This document shows positions 17,695 through 26,975 of a DNA stretch of 64,000 nucleotides, piece by piece. Position numbers and translations under genes: made by a program. The notes beneath the pieces were generated by a model. The model saw only the letters and a list, made by a program, of their open reading frames with translations. It had not been told where the DNA came from and did not search any database. This DNA is from Paraburkholderia atlantica. Its GTDB lineage: Bacteria > Pseudomonadota > Gammaproteobacteria > Burkholderiales > Burkholderiaceae. The stretch lies in the NCBI RefSeq assembly GCF_009362785.1, contig NZ_WHNQ01000008.1, forward strand, positions 235,143 to 299,142. The letters are read 5' to 3'. Position 1 is the stretch's first letter, and each line of letters opens with the position of its first letter.

Positions 17695-19065
17695 GGAGGT
17701 GTCAGGAATTTTGTGTGCCGAGGTCGGTTAAAAGATCTCAGCTCATGGCGTTCGTGAACCGCTCGCCGAACATAATGGCGAACTGATTTGACTGCCTGCC
17801 GCCAGGTAATAGGCGGCATCTTCCAATCCTTTTCGATGTTGCGCAAGGCCAGATACAGCAGCTTGCTGGCGGCTTCGTCGCTGGGGAAGTGGCCGCGATT
17901 CTTGACGATCTTGCGCAACTGCATGTGCATGCTTTCAATCGCGTTTGTCGTATATATGATTTTGCGCACCTCTGGCGGATAGGCAAAGAACGGGATGACT
18001 TGCTCCCATTGGCGTTGCCACATCGGCGCGACGGTGGGGAATTTGCGGCCCCACTCGCTTTGTGCGAAGACCTCGAGCGCCGCTGCCGCCGCTGCGGCCG
18101 TGGCGGCCTGATAGATCGGCTTGAGCGCGGCCGCCAGCAGCTTGCGGTCCTTCCAGCCCGCCAGATTCAGCGAATTGCGGATCAAATGCACGATGCAGGT
18201 CTGGATCTGCGCGGCCGGATACACCGCCTCGATCGCTTCCGGAAAGCCGCGCAGGCCGTCCACGACCGCAATCAGAATGTCGTGCAACCCGCGGTTCTTC
18301 AGTTCGTTGAAGACCTTCAGCCAGAACTTGGCGCCTTCGGTCTGTTCGATCCACAAGCCGAGCACTTCCTTGCGGCCGTCGGCCCGGATGCCCAGCGCCA
18401 GATAGACGGCCTTGTTCTTGACCGTGCCTTCGTCGCGGATCTTCAGCCGAAGCGCGTCGAAATACACGATCGGATACATCGCTTCGAGCGGGCGTTGCTG
18501 CCACTGCTCGACCTCGGCCAGTACTTCATCTGTGACGGTCGAAATCAGATCAGGCGACACCTGCAGACCGTACAGCTCCAGCAAATGGCCCTGGATCTCG
18601 CGCACGCTCATGCCGCGCGCATACATGCTGATGACGTGGTCGTCAAAGCCCGGCAGGCGGCGTTGATACCTGCCGACCAGTTGGGGCTCGAACGTCGCCT
18701 CCCGATCGCGTGGAATGTCCAGCTTCAGCTCGCCGTTGGGCGTGATGACCGTCTTGGGGCTGGTGCCGTTGCGGTGATTGCTGCTCCTGCCTTGTCCGGC
18801 CTCGCTCTCCAGGTGGTGCGTCAGTTCCGCCGCGAGCATGCGCTCGGCCAGTTGCTTCTTTAGTTGGCCGGCCAGGCCTGATTCGCCCAGAATCGACTCG
18901 GCATCCTTGCTTTGCACCTGCGCCAGCAGTTGATCGATCAACTCGTCGGGGAACAGCCTCGGCGCCTTCGGGTTCTTGCTCTTCTTGGTCACTGTTGTTT
19001 CGGTCATAGGACGTTATTTCCGTTATCGTCTCATGACCTCGGCACACTAAAAATCTGACAGGCTC
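17695..19065 (-). mobile_element. IS256-family insertion sequence with 8-bp target duplication
   Basis: The element is bounded by imperfect terminal inverted repeats: 17700-17725 (TGTCAGGAATTTTGTGTGCC...) and 19035-19060 (reverse complement TGTCAGATTTTTAGTGTGCC...), 22 of 26 bases matching. Directly outside lies TTTCGAAG at 17687-17694 and again at 19066-19073, a perfect 8-bp direct repeat and the duplication size usual for IS256 elements. Length 1371 bp. It carries one transposase gene on the minus strand, which is frameshifted. Confidence 0.9.
17738..19007 (-). pseudogene. IS256-family transposase, frameshifted near the C terminus
   Basis: DDE transposase of the Transposase_mut (IS256) family. 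The DDE residues are visible in VYFDALRLKI, AVVDGLRGFPEAI and TTNAIESMHMQLRK. The N-terminal part is complete from ATG 19007 for about 405 residues. At 17786-17788 an AAA run in the coding strand shifts the frame: the read frame continues KSVRHYVRRAV..., while the neighbouring frame holds the family-typical ending NQFAIMFGERFTNAMS and stops at 17738. One extra base restores a 422-residue protein. As written, the frame runs on past the IS end to 17475 as an aberrant 510-residue product. Confidence 0.85.
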
Positions 19066-19188
19066 TTTCGAAGCGCTCCACACACCGGCCATTCAGAGTG
19101 GATCACTGCCGCCCACGCGGTTCGACAACATCCCCAGGCCTCATGCCCGCGTATCCAGACATCGCCGAACCCTCATCAGTACAGGGGT

Positions 19189-20208
19189 TCAGGCGTCTAT
19201 CCGGACCACCACCTTACCGAAGTGCTGTCCGGACTCAAGATGCCTGTACGCGGCGGGCGCGTCGTCAAAGCCAAAGACGTGATCGACCACCGGCCGGATT
19301 CGATGCGCGGACACGAGCCTGACAACCTCGTCGAGCATCGAGCGGCTGCCCACCATGATTCCATGCAACCGCTTGATGCCCCCGATCACCGGCAGGAGTC
19401 CAAGCTCCGGTCCACTGAAGCCGCTCACACCACCGATGACCGACACGAGGCCGCCCATTTTCGTCGCGGCCACCGAGCGCGGCAGTGTGTCCCGTCCACC
19501 GATCTCCAGCACGATATCCGCGCCTACCCCATCGGTCAGCCGGAGAACCTCGTTCTGCCATTCCGGCTTGGCGCGGTAGTTGATCGTCTCATCGGCGCCG
19601 AGTTTCCGAGCGCGTTCCAGTTTTTCATCGCTCGACGACGTGATGATCGTGCGCAGACCCGCCGCGCGCGCCAGCTGCAGCGCGAAGATCGACACCCCGC
19701 CTGTGCCGAGCAGCACCACCGTGGAACCGGGTTTCGCGTCGCCGTCCACGAATAGCGCGTTCCACGCGGTGACGCCGACGCACGACAACGTGGAGGCTTC
19801 TTCATAACCCAGGTGTGCCGGGATCGCCGCAAGAGCCGTTTCGTCGACGAGGAACCGCTCGGCCAGCACGCCGTTGACTTTGGCGCCGGGAGAACTGTCG
19901 ACTTTCCACGGTGCCGGAGCGCCGTCGATCCAACGCGGGAAATATGTGTTGACCACGCGATCGCCCGATTTGAAGCGGCTCACGTCGCGGCCGGTCTCGA
20001 CGACTTCGCCCGCGCCATCGCACAGCGGGATCAGCGGCGCATCGCCAATGCCGAGATAGTCACCGCGGGCGAACATCAGGTCCCGATAGTTCAGCGACGC
20101 CGCGTGAACCTTGACAACGACCTCGGTCGGCCCCGGCGATCGCATGGTCGCGTCGCTGCGCTTCAGGCCGGAGATACCGGCGCCGGGTTTCAGTTTCCAT
20201 GCGTTCAT
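19189..20208 (-). CDS. NAD(P)-dependent medium-chain dehydrogenase/reductase, zinc-independent
   Basis: MDR-superfamily oxidoreductase, 339 residues. The N-terminal GroES-like domain shows HAASLNYRDLMFARGDY and PLIPLCDGAGEVVETG. The Rossmann domain shows STVVLLGTGGVSIFALQLARAAG and KLGADETINYR. The Cys/His zinc ligands of classical alcohol dehydrogenases are not in their usual places (NYRD instead of CxxD), so this is the quinone-reductase-like branch. ATG 20208 has GAGGAGTTGCT upstream. A LysR gene is divergent 123 bp away and probably controls it. The substrate is unknown. Confidence 0.88.
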   Translation of the reverse strand: MNAWKLKPGAGISGLKRSDATMRSPGPTEVVVKVHAASLNYRDLMFARGDYLGIGDAPLIPLCDGAGEVVETGRDVSRFKSGDRVVNTYFPRWIDGAPAPWKVDSSPGAKVNGVLAERFLVDETALAAIPAHLGYEEASTLSCVGVTAWNALFVDGDAKPGSTVVLLGTGGVSIFALQLARAAGLRTIITSSSDEKLERARKLGADETINYRAKPEWQNEVLRLTDGVGADIVLEIGGRDTLPRSVAATKMGGLVSVIGGVSGFSGPELGLLPVIGGIKRLHGIMVGSRSMLDEVVRLVSAHRIRPVVDHVFGFDDAPAAYRHLESGQHFGKVVVRIDA

Positions 20209-20331
20209 AGCAACTCCTCATCGGGTAGAAGCACCTATGTTAGTGTTGCGGGAAAGGACACATTGACGAGATTTTGACGACTTATCGTCGCCTGGCAGGA
20301 AACATAAACCGCGGTATCGGGAGCTCGCACG

Positions 20332-21240
20332 ATGGACGATCGGCTAAGAGGCATTGCGGAATTTGTGGATGTCGTGGATGCCGGCACCTTCGCCGCAGCG
20401 GGCGAACGCCTTGGTGTCACGCGCTCGGCGATCGCGAAGATTGTCGCGAGGCTCGAGCAGCGTCTCGGAGTGAGACTGCTGCAGCGAACCACCCGCCATC
20501 TGAGCCTAACCGACGAAGGACATGCGTACTATGAGCAGTGCCGACGCGTGATGGCCGAACTCGGCGCGGTCGAGGCGACACTGGAGGCGGGCCGCCGCGA
20601 TCCGTCCGGGCGGCTACGCATCACCGCGCCGGTGCTGTTCGGCAGGCAGTGCGTCGCACCCGTGATGCTGAAGCTGGTCGAGCGCCATCCGTTGCTCGAC
20701 GTCGAGATGTCGTTCAGCGATCGCGTTTCGGACCTGGTCGAGGACGGCTTCGATATCGCCGTGCGGATTGGACCGCTGCCGGACCATGCAACCCTTGTCG
20801 GGCGCCGGCTCGGCGTTCAGCGGATGGGCATTTGCGCGTCTCCGGCCTGGCTCGATCGACACGGGCGGCCGTCGGGCCTCGCCGAACTCGGCTCGCACGT
20901 CAGCATCGCTTACGGCCGCGGTGGACAAAGCACACCATGGCGAGTGCTCGGCGCCGACGGCGAGGTGCAGGAGTGCCGACTGTCCGCGCGCCTGCGTTAT
21001 GACGACCTCCAGGCCATCGCCGACGCAGCGGCTGCGGGCGCAGGCCTCGCCTGGTTACCATGCTGGCTCATGGCGCCCTATCTGCGTGACGGCCGGCTGT
21101 CGCTCGTGATGGATAGCAACAGCGTGCAGGGCGCCGAGGTTCACGTCATCCGCCCGCAATCGCGACATCTGCCCTCGAAGGTACGCGTCGCAATCGACGC
21201 GCTTGTGGACGAGATACCACGAGTGCTTGCCCGGGTCTGA
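20332..21240 (+). CDS. LysR-family transcriptional regulator
   Basis: 302 residues. N-terminal HTH: IAEFVDVVDAGTFAAAGERL, GVTRSAIAKIVARLEQRLGV, LLQRTTRHLSLTDEG. The effector domain begins GRLRITAPVLFGRQCVAP, typical of the PecT/DsdC-like 'CrgA' branch, which often controls divergent reductases. It is divergent from the MDR gene; the 123-bp gap contains TTATGT-type A/T-rich sequence but no clear palindrome that I can support. Confidence 0.9.
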   Translation: MDDRLRGIAEFVDVVDAGTFAAAGERLGVTRSAIAKIVARLEQRLGVRLLQRTTRHLSLTDEGHAYYEQCRRVMAELGAVEATLEAGRRDPSGRLRITAPVLFGRQCVAPVMLKLVERHPLLDVEMSFSDRVSDLVEDGFDIAVRIGPLPDHATLVGRRLGVQRMGICASPAWLDRHGRPSGLAELGSHVSIAYGRGGQSTPWRVLGADGEVQECRLSARLRYDDLQAIADAAAAGAGLAWLPCWLMAPYLRDGRLSLVMDSNSVQGAEVHVIRPQSRHLPSKVRVAIDALVDEIPRVLARV

Positions 21241-21385
21241 GCCGTAGATCGCATTGAATCTGTCAACGTTGCGACGATAAATGTGTCAATGCGCGTCCTC
21301 GCCCATCCGCAACGCGCAAAACCCACCGTCGATGCTATAAGCGACGCACGCCATGCCACCATCCAGTACGTGCGTCGCAAGATAA

Positions 21386-22690
21386 TTACTGCCGCGCCGC
21401 TATCCGCACGCGCTCGCCCGCTTTGGTTCGCGCCGACGCGATCGACATCCCCAAGCCGAGCAACGTCAGGCAAACGACGGGCACGAGCATCGGAGCACTT
21501 GCGTTGCCCGCGACCTTTCCTATGTAAGGCATCAGGTTCTGCGCGAAGAAGCCTCCGAGATTGCCAATCGAATTGATCGCCGCAATGCTGGCTGCAGCGC
21601 GGGCGCCCGTGAAGTATCGCGGGGGCAGCGACCAGAAGCATGGATAGAGCAGGGGAATGCATGCGCCGCCCAGCACGAGCGCGGCAAATTGCAGCGGCAG
21701 ACCCGGCAGCACGAGACTTAGCGCGAAGCCGATCACGCCGACGCCCGCAACCAACGCCATCGAGCTGAGCACCACACCCTCGCGTTTCAGCTTCGCGGGC
21801 AGCCACAGCAGAAGCAGCGCGGAGAGCATCCACGGAATCATGTTGAGCAGGCCATTGAGCGACGAATGCGAGACGCCGCCGCTTTTCAGCAGCGTGGGCA
21901 ACCAGTAGGTCACGCCGTAGAGCGAGGTGGACATCAGCATGTAGCCGCACGCGAACATCAGCACACGTTTGTCGACGAGCGCCCGCCATGGATGCCCGGC
22001 GGCCGCTTGCGCCGGCGCCTCGCGCCGTAGCGCCGCGATCATCAGGGCCTTTTCTTCGTTCGACAGGAACGGGGCGCGTTCGACGGACTCAGGCAGAAAG
22101 CGCAACGCAACGAGTGCGACGAGGACAGCAGGTATCCCGGTTGCCACGAACACCCATTGCCAGCCGGCGAGACCCAGATTGCCGTCCAGCGACAACAGCA
22201 AGCCGCCCGCGAGTGAGCCGAGCATGTTGGCGAGCGCGCTGCCGAGCGTGAAGAAGCCGAGCATGCGTGTGCGATGACTCTGCGGAAACCAGAGCGTCAA
22301 ATAGAAGATTACGCCCGGATAGAAGCCAGCTTCGGCGACGCCCAGTGCGAACCGGAACACATAGAAAAGTCCCGTTGAATGCGTGAATGCCATCGCCACG
22401 GTAATGGCGCCCCAGGTCGCCATGATGCGTGCGAGCCAAAGGCGAGCGCCGAAACGATGCAGCGCAAGCGTGCTCGGCACCTCGAACAGCAGGTAGCCGA
22501 TAAAGAAGAGCGACGCGCCCAGACCATATGACGCTTCCGACATTCCCAGCGCGTGCACCATCTGCAGCTTGGCAAAGCCGACGTTCTGCCGGTCGATAAA
22601 GGCGATCAGGAACATCACGATCAACAGCGGCATGAGCCGCCAGGCGACCTTTTTCACGACAGCCTGCTCGGCACTCATGGTTTGGCTCAC
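21386..22690 (-). CDS. MFS transporter, anion:cation symporter (phthalate/tartrate permease-like)
   Basis: Inner-membrane symporter of about 434 residues with 12 predicted membrane segments. GTG 22690 is preferred (GGAG seven bases upstream); a TTG at 22696 is also in frame. ACS-family signatures: IDRQNVGFAKLQM in the first loop, SYGLGASLFFIGYLLFEVP, RFALGVAEAGFYPGVIFYL and FWSLPPRYFTGARAAASIAA. These proteins import organic anions such as tartrate, glucarate or phthalate. It is divergent from the GntR regulator and shares a control region with two palindromic sites. Confidence 0.9.
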   Translation of the reverse strand: MSQTMSAEQAVVKKVAWRLMPLLIVMFLIAFIDRQNVGFAKLQMVHALGMSEASYGLGASLFFIGYLLFEVPSTLALHRFGARLWLARIMATWGAITVAMAFTHSTGLFYVFRFALGVAEAGFYPGVIFYLTLWFPQSHRTRMLGFFTLGSALANMLGSLAGGLLLSLDGNLGLAGWQWVFVATGIPAVLVALVALRFLPESVERAPFLSNEEKALMIAALRREAPAQAAAGHPWRALVDKRVLMFACGYMLMSTSLYGVTYWLPTLLKSGGVSHSSLNGLLNMIPWMLSALLLLWLPAKLKREGVVLSSMALVAGVGVIGFALSLVLPGLPLQFAALVLGGACIPLLYPCFWSLPPRYFTGARAAASIAAINSIGNLGGFFAQNLMPYIGKVAGNASAPMLVPVVCLTLLGLGMSIASARTKAGERVRIAARQ

Positions 22691-22709
22691 AATCAATCTC
22701 CGCTCAAAA

Positions 22710-22722
22710 ATTCATATATATG
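22710..22722. promoter_or_regulatory. Palindromic operator half ATTCATATATATG, site 1
   Basis: ATTCATATATATG lies 19 bp before the MFS start. The same sequence in inverted orientation occurs at 22830-22842. Two copies of one A/T-rich palindromic motif bracketing the intergenic region suit a GntR dimer site, most likely for the adjacent regulator. Confidence 0.55.
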
Positions 22723-22829
22723 TTTAGGCGAATCTGTTTTCTCGACAATGAGTACAAACCCGCTGGAAGCCAAATCTAAAGGTAAGCATAGGGTTATCAC
22801 CGATCTACCGTCGGCCTTGATCATGAAAT

Positions 22830-22842
22830 CATATATATGAAT
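22830..22842. promoter_or_regulatory. Palindromic operator half CATATATATGAAT, site 2
   Basis: This is the reverse complement of site 1, located 15 bp before the GntR gene start. Position suggests autoregulation plus control of the divergent MFS gene. Confidence 0.55.
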
Positions 22843-22857
22843 TGAACGGAGACTACG

Positions 22858-23580
22858 ATGCCTGCCGATGAACGGTTGCCCCGCTACCAGCGTTTGCGCG
22901 ACGAAATGGTCGCTCTGATCGCGGCCCGCCATTGGCGGCCGGGTGAAGCGATCCCTACCGAGCAGGCGCTCGCCAAAAGCTACGACGTGGCGGTCGGGAC
23001 GGTCCGCAAGGCTGTCGATCTGCTCGTCGCGGAAGGCCTGCTGGAACGTTTTCAGGGCAGAGGGACGTTCGTGCGCCGCGCGAGCTTCGACAGCTCCCTG
23101 TTTCGTTTCTTCCGCTTCCAGACGCGGCAAGGCGAACGACGCATTCCAGAAAGCCGCATCTTGCGACGCGAGGTCGTCGATGCGTCGTCGGCTGTCGCCG
23201 CGATCTTGCAGATTTCGAGTAGCGCGCGCGTGATCCAGATGACTCGCCTGCGGCTGATCGACGACGTGCCGATGCTCGCTGAAGAAATCTGGCTGCCCTA
23301 TGTCCGTTTTGCGGCGTTTGCGCAGATGGACCTGAATGAAGTCGGTGACTTGCTGTATCCCGTGTACGAGGCGCAATGCAATCAGGTCGTAGCGTCCGCC
23401 ACGGAAACACTGACCGTCGAAGCCATTGGCCCGTTGCATGCACGGCTGTTACGCATCGAGCCTGGTACGCCCGCCGTCGTCATCGAGCGTCTTGCATACG
23501 GCTACGACAGACAGCCGCTCGAATGGCGCCGCTCACGCGGGCCTGCCAGCGAATTCATCTATCAGGCCGAGATCCGCTAG
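22858..23580 (+). CDS. GntR-family regulator, HutC/UTRA type
   Basis: 240 residues. N-terminal GntR winged helix: PRYQRLRDEMVALIAARHW, PGEAIPTEQALAKSYDVAVG, TVRKAVDLLVAEGLLERFQGRGTFV. The remainder is a UTRA ligand domain (SARVIQMTRLRLIDDVPMLAEEIWLP...). ATG 22858 follows ACGGAGACTACG. It is likely to sense a substrate of the two flanking MFS transporters and the amidohydrolase. Confidence 0.92.
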   Translation: MPADERLPRYQRLRDEMVALIAARHWRPGEAIPTEQALAKSYDVAVGTVRKAVDLLVAEGLLERFQGRGTFVRRASFDSSLFRFFRFQTRQGERRIPESRILRREVVDASSAVAAILQISSSARVIQMTRLRLIDDVPMLAEEIWLPYVRFAAFAQMDLNEVGDLLYPVYEAQCNQVVASATETLTVEAIGPLHARLLRIEPGTPAVVIERLAYGYDRQPLEWRRSRGPASEFIYQAEIR

Positions 23581-23641
23581 CGATCGCGCGCCCTCACAAA
23601 CACGTTGTTCCCACGCAGGAACGACGAGGTAGGAGACTGGA

Positions 23642-24934
23642 ATGTTCAAGTGGTTCAGCCAGATTTCAGGCAATGAACGCCGGACGTTTTGGGCGTGCTT
23701 CGGCGGATGGGCCCTTGATTCGCTCGATGTGCAGATGTTCAGCCTCGTGATTCCGGCGATCATCGCCGAGTGGTCGATCAGCCGCACGCAAGCGGGGCTC
23801 GTCAGCGGCGTCACGCTGGTGGCGTCGGCGCTGGGTGGCTGGATTGCGGGCATGATGTCGGACCGGCTGGGACGCGTAAAGACGCTGCAATGGACCGTCG
23901 CGTGTTTTTCCGTGTTCACGTTCCTGTGCGCGTTCGCGCAGAACTATCCGCAGTTCCTCGTGCTGAAGACACTGCAGGGGTTCGGCTTCGGCGGAGAATG
24001 GGCGGCGGGCGCCGTGCTGATGGCCGAGACCATCAGCAACGAGCATCGCGGCAAGGCGATGGGCAGCGTGCAGAGCGCATGGGCGGTCGGCTGGGGCGCA
24101 GCGGTGCTGCTGTATGCACTGATGTTCTCGCTGCTGCCTGCGGATACTGCGTGGCGCGTGATGTTTGGGGTTGGCATCGTTCCGGCGCTTCTGATTCTGT
24201 ACGTCCGACGCGGCGTGCAGGAGCCTGCCGCGCCGGCCCGCGCAGCGCGCAATACGCGGGCGCGTCAGCAGCCGACGCCTGGCCTTGTCGTCGGCATCTT
24301 TTCTCCGCAAGTGCTGCGCATGACGCTGCTCGGCGCACTGCTCGGCGTTGGTGCGCATGGCGGCTACTACGGGCTGATGACCTGGCTGCCGACGTTTCTG
24401 AAAAGCGAGCGCCATCTGTCGGTCTTGAGTACGGGCGGCTACCTCGCCGTCGTGATCGTCGCGTTCTTTTGCGGGTGCCTCGTGAGTGCGCAGCTGCTGG
24501 ATCGCATCGGACGCCGCAAGACCATACTCGCGTTTGCGATCTGCTGCGTGATAACGGTGATCGCCTATCTGTTCCTACCGCTCGGCAATACCGCGATGCT
24601 GTTCTTCGGTTTTCCGCTAGGCTTTTTTGCAGCGGGCATTCCGGCAAGCATGGGCGCGCTGTTCAACGAGCTGTATCCGCGCGGGATGCGTGGCACTGGC
24701 GTCGGGTTTTGCTACAACTTCGGCCGCGTCGTGTCGGCGGGATTTCCGGTGCTCGTCGGGCACATGTCCGCGACCATGTCGCTTGGAACGGCGATCGGCA
24801 TCGATGCGGGACTCGCCTACGCAATTGTCGTCCTGTCCGTGCTGATGTTGCCCGAGACACGCGGCCGCATGCTGGACGAAGCCACACTCGAGCCCGAACA
24901 CACAGGCGCGCTTTCTCACGCGCAAAGGCATTGA
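23642..24934 (+). CDS. MFS transporter, aromatic acid:H+ symporter/sialate-like
   Basis: 430 residues, about 12 membrane segments. MFS signatures: GGWIAGMMSDRLGRVKTLQW (loop 2-3 motif), LKTLQGFGFGGEWAAGAVLM, ISNEHRGKAMGSVQS, and LDRIGRRKTILAF in the middle loop. The GGEWAAG segment is common in the SHS/AAHS carboxylate families. ATG 23642 is preceded by AGGAGACTGG. It lies between the GntR gene and the amidohydrolase, so it probably imports the compound that the hydrolase acts on. Confidence 0.9.
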   Translation: MFKWFSQISGNERRTFWACFGGWALDSLDVQMFSLVIPAIIAEWSISRTQAGLVSGVTLVASALGGWIAGMMSDRLGRVKTLQWTVACFSVFTFLCAFAQNYPQFLVLKTLQGFGFGGEWAAGAVLMAETISNEHRGKAMGSVQSAWAVGWGAAVLLYALMFSLLPADTAWRVMFGVGIVPALLILYVRRGVQEPAAPARAARNTRARQQPTPGLVVGIFSPQVLRMTLLGALLGVGAHGGYYGLMTWLPTFLKSERHLSVLSTGGYLAVVIVAFFCGCLVSAQLLDRIGRRKTILAFAICCVITVIAYLFLPLGNTAMLFFGFPLGFFAAGIPASMGALFNELYPRGMRGTGVGFCYNFGRVVSAGFPVLVGHMSATMSLGTAIGIDAGLAYAIVVLSVLMLPETRGRMLDEATLEPEHTGALSHAQRH

Positions 24935-24985
24935 CGCGCGAGACACTTGCCGTAACCGCGCAAGAATGGTGATGAAGGAACGTCC

Positions 24986-25861
24986 ATGATGGAGAAGTCG
25001 GGGATAGAGGCGAGCCACCGGCAGGCTGTGCATCGTCCAGCCCACATTGCATCTGTCGATACTCATGCTCACGTATTCGAGCGCAGCCTGCCGCTCGCCG
25101 AAAAGTGTCGCTACGTGCCCGACTACGACGCCACGCTCGACGCATACCTTGCCCAACTGGACACGCACGGCGTATCGCACGGCGTGCTTGTGCAGCCCAG
25201 CTTTCTCGGCACCGATTGCAGCTATCTGCTCGATGCGTTGCGCCGCGCGCCGCAGCAGCTACGCGGTGTCGCGGTGATCGAGCGTGATTGTAGGATCGAC
25301 ACACTGACGGAGATGGCGAATGCGGGCATTGCAGGGATTCGGCTGAACCTGATCGGACATCCCGATCAGCCGCTCGACAGATGGGTGAGCGCGCAAACGC
25401 TCGCCCATGTCCGCGATCTGAAATGGCATGTCGAAGTGCATGCGGAAGCTGCGCGGCTGCAGGGCATCGTCGAGCCGCTTCTGGACGCCGGCATGAATGT
25501 CGTCGTCGATCATTTCGGCAGGCCCGATCCGGATATCGGTGTAAGAGACGTAGGCTTTCGCCGTCTTCTTGAACTGGCCGATACGCAGCGTGTGTGGGTG
25601 AAGATATCGGCCGCGTACCGGAATCGACGGCAGCTTCGCCCGGATGACCATGATGCGCAGCAGGCATTTCATTTTCTGAAAGCGGCCTTTGGCGTGCATC
25701 GCCTTATGTGGGGCAGCGACTGGCCGCATACGCAGTTTGAAGCAGACGAGGATTTTACTCACGCGCTCGAACTTCTACGCGTGCTTCTCCCGGTTGAAGA
25801 AGAGCGCAGGGTTGTCCTGGCAGACACGCCTACAAGACTTTACAGGTTCGATCTCGCGTGA
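24986..25861 (+). CDS. Amidohydrolase family 2 (pyrone-dicarboxylate lactonase-like)
   Basis: Metal-dependent TIM-barrel hydrolase, 291 residues. The metal-binding HxH is in SVDTHAHVFER, a further His in HVEVHAEAARL and VVVDHFGRP, and the Asp near the C terminus in LMWGSDWPHTQFE. Members hydrolyse lactones such as 2-pyrone-4,6-dicarboxylate, or sugar lactones. ATG 24986 follows GAAGGAACGTCC. It is downstream of the MFS gene in the same orientation with a 51-bp gap. Confidence 0.88.
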   Translation: MMEKSGIEASHRQAVHRPAHIASVDTHAHVFERSLPLAEKCRYVPDYDATLDAYLAQLDTHGVSHGVLVQPSFLGTDCSYLLDALRRAPQQLRGVAVIERDCRIDTLTEMANAGIAGIRLNLIGHPDQPLDRWVSAQTLAHVRDLKWHVEVHAEAARLQGIVEPLLDAGMNVVVDHFGRPDPDIGVRDVGFRRLLELADTQRVWVKISAAYRNRRQLRPDDHDAQQAFHFLKAAFGVHRLMWGSDWPHTQFEADEDFTHALELLRVLLPVEEERRVVLADTPTRLYRFDLA

Positions 25862-25965
25862 TCCACATGGCGCATCGCAAGGGCAGGACTGGCTAAACGG
25901 GCTGCCGAGCCGCACAGCGGCGACCAGGTTTCAGTGCGGCCCATAAGCGGACGAATGTGACGTGG

Positions 25966-26883
25966 CTATTCCATGCCCCGAGGCAGCAACACCGTTTTGC
26001 GCCGCGCGATGCGTAACAACGCATCCAACTCTGGTCTGTGTTGCGCATCCCTGTAGGCGAGGCCAAATCCGATCCAGAATTCCCTTTCCTTGAGTGGCCT
26101 GAAAGTCGCACCGGCGCGCCGCATCTTCGTCATCGACTTAGGTATGAAGCCGATGCCCCGTCCGTTTGCCACTTCGGCCAGCAGGAGGTGGTGATCCGCG
26201 GGTTCCGTCAGTCTGCGGCTCGGCGCATGTCCGAGCTTCGCGAACACTTCCTCGTAGTAATCGAAGAATCCGGGATTTGTTCGGCGCTGCGGCCAGAACA
26301 CGGGTTGGTCATTCAACTGCGCGATCGACAGGACTTTGTGCCGCGCGAGCGGATGCCGTGCAGGGATTACCGCGACCAGCGGCTCTTTGTGCAGCGGTTC
26401 AACCACCAGCTCCCCTGTTGCGGTGGGCAGTCCGATCAAGGCGACATCGAGCGCGCCACGCCGCAGGCGCCGGATGAGCTCGACGGAAATGGCGGCAACG
26501 AAGACCAGCGACCCGTCAGGAACCGCTTTCTTGAAGGCAGGCTCGAGGGAGGGGAAGACCTCCGGGTCGAAGACCTTGGAATAACCGACCCTGAGCTGCC
26601 GGGGCCTTCCCGTTGAATGCCGTCGTGCGGTTTCGATCGCCTCTGCGGCCTGAAGCAGCGTCTTCCTGGCCCCCTTCAGGAAGGCGCGGCCCGCCGTCGT
26701 AAGTTCCGCGCCCGCCGAATCGCGAGTGAGCAGTGTCACCCCAAGTTCGCTCTCGAGCTGTTTGATCTGGCGGCTTAAAGGCGGCTGTGACATGTGCAGT
26801 CGTTCGGCCGCGGCGCGGAACGTGCCTTCCTCCGCCACTGAAACGAAGCACTCCAGCTGGCGTAGATCGATTCGTAGTCTCAT
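25966..26883 (-). CDS. LysR-family regulator
   Basis: 305 residues. HTH at the N terminus: LRQLECFVSVAEEGTFRAAAERL, HMSQPPLSRQIKQLE, LLTRDSAGAELTTAG, as in the BenM/CatR/CbnR group that controls aromatic-acid catabolism. The effector domain begins RQLRVGYSKVFDPEVFPSL. It is divergent (92-bp gap) from the triple carboxymuconolactone-decarboxylase gene and presumably its regulator. Confidence 0.92.
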   Translation of the reverse strand: MRLRIDLRQLECFVSVAEEGTFRAAAERLHMSQPPLSRQIKQLESELGVTLLTRDSAGAELTTAGRAFLKGARKTLLQAAEAIETARRHSTGRPRQLRVGYSKVFDPEVFPSLEPAFKKAVPDGSLVFVAAISVELIRRLRRGALDVALIGLPTATGELVVEPLHKEPLVAVIPARHPLARHKVLSIAQLNDQPVFWPQRRTNPGFFDYYEEVFAKLGHAPSRRLTEPADHHLLLAEVANGRGIGFIPKSMTKMRRAGATFRPLKEREFWIGFGLAYRDAQHRPELDALLRIARRKTVLLPRGME

Positions 26884-26975
26884 GCAGAAAAGGTATCACG
26901 AATTTGGTCTTGGCCTGTTGCATCTTCCTGCCCGTATGCTCCATTCCGCGGACTTCGAGAAGGAGCAAATCAGAC

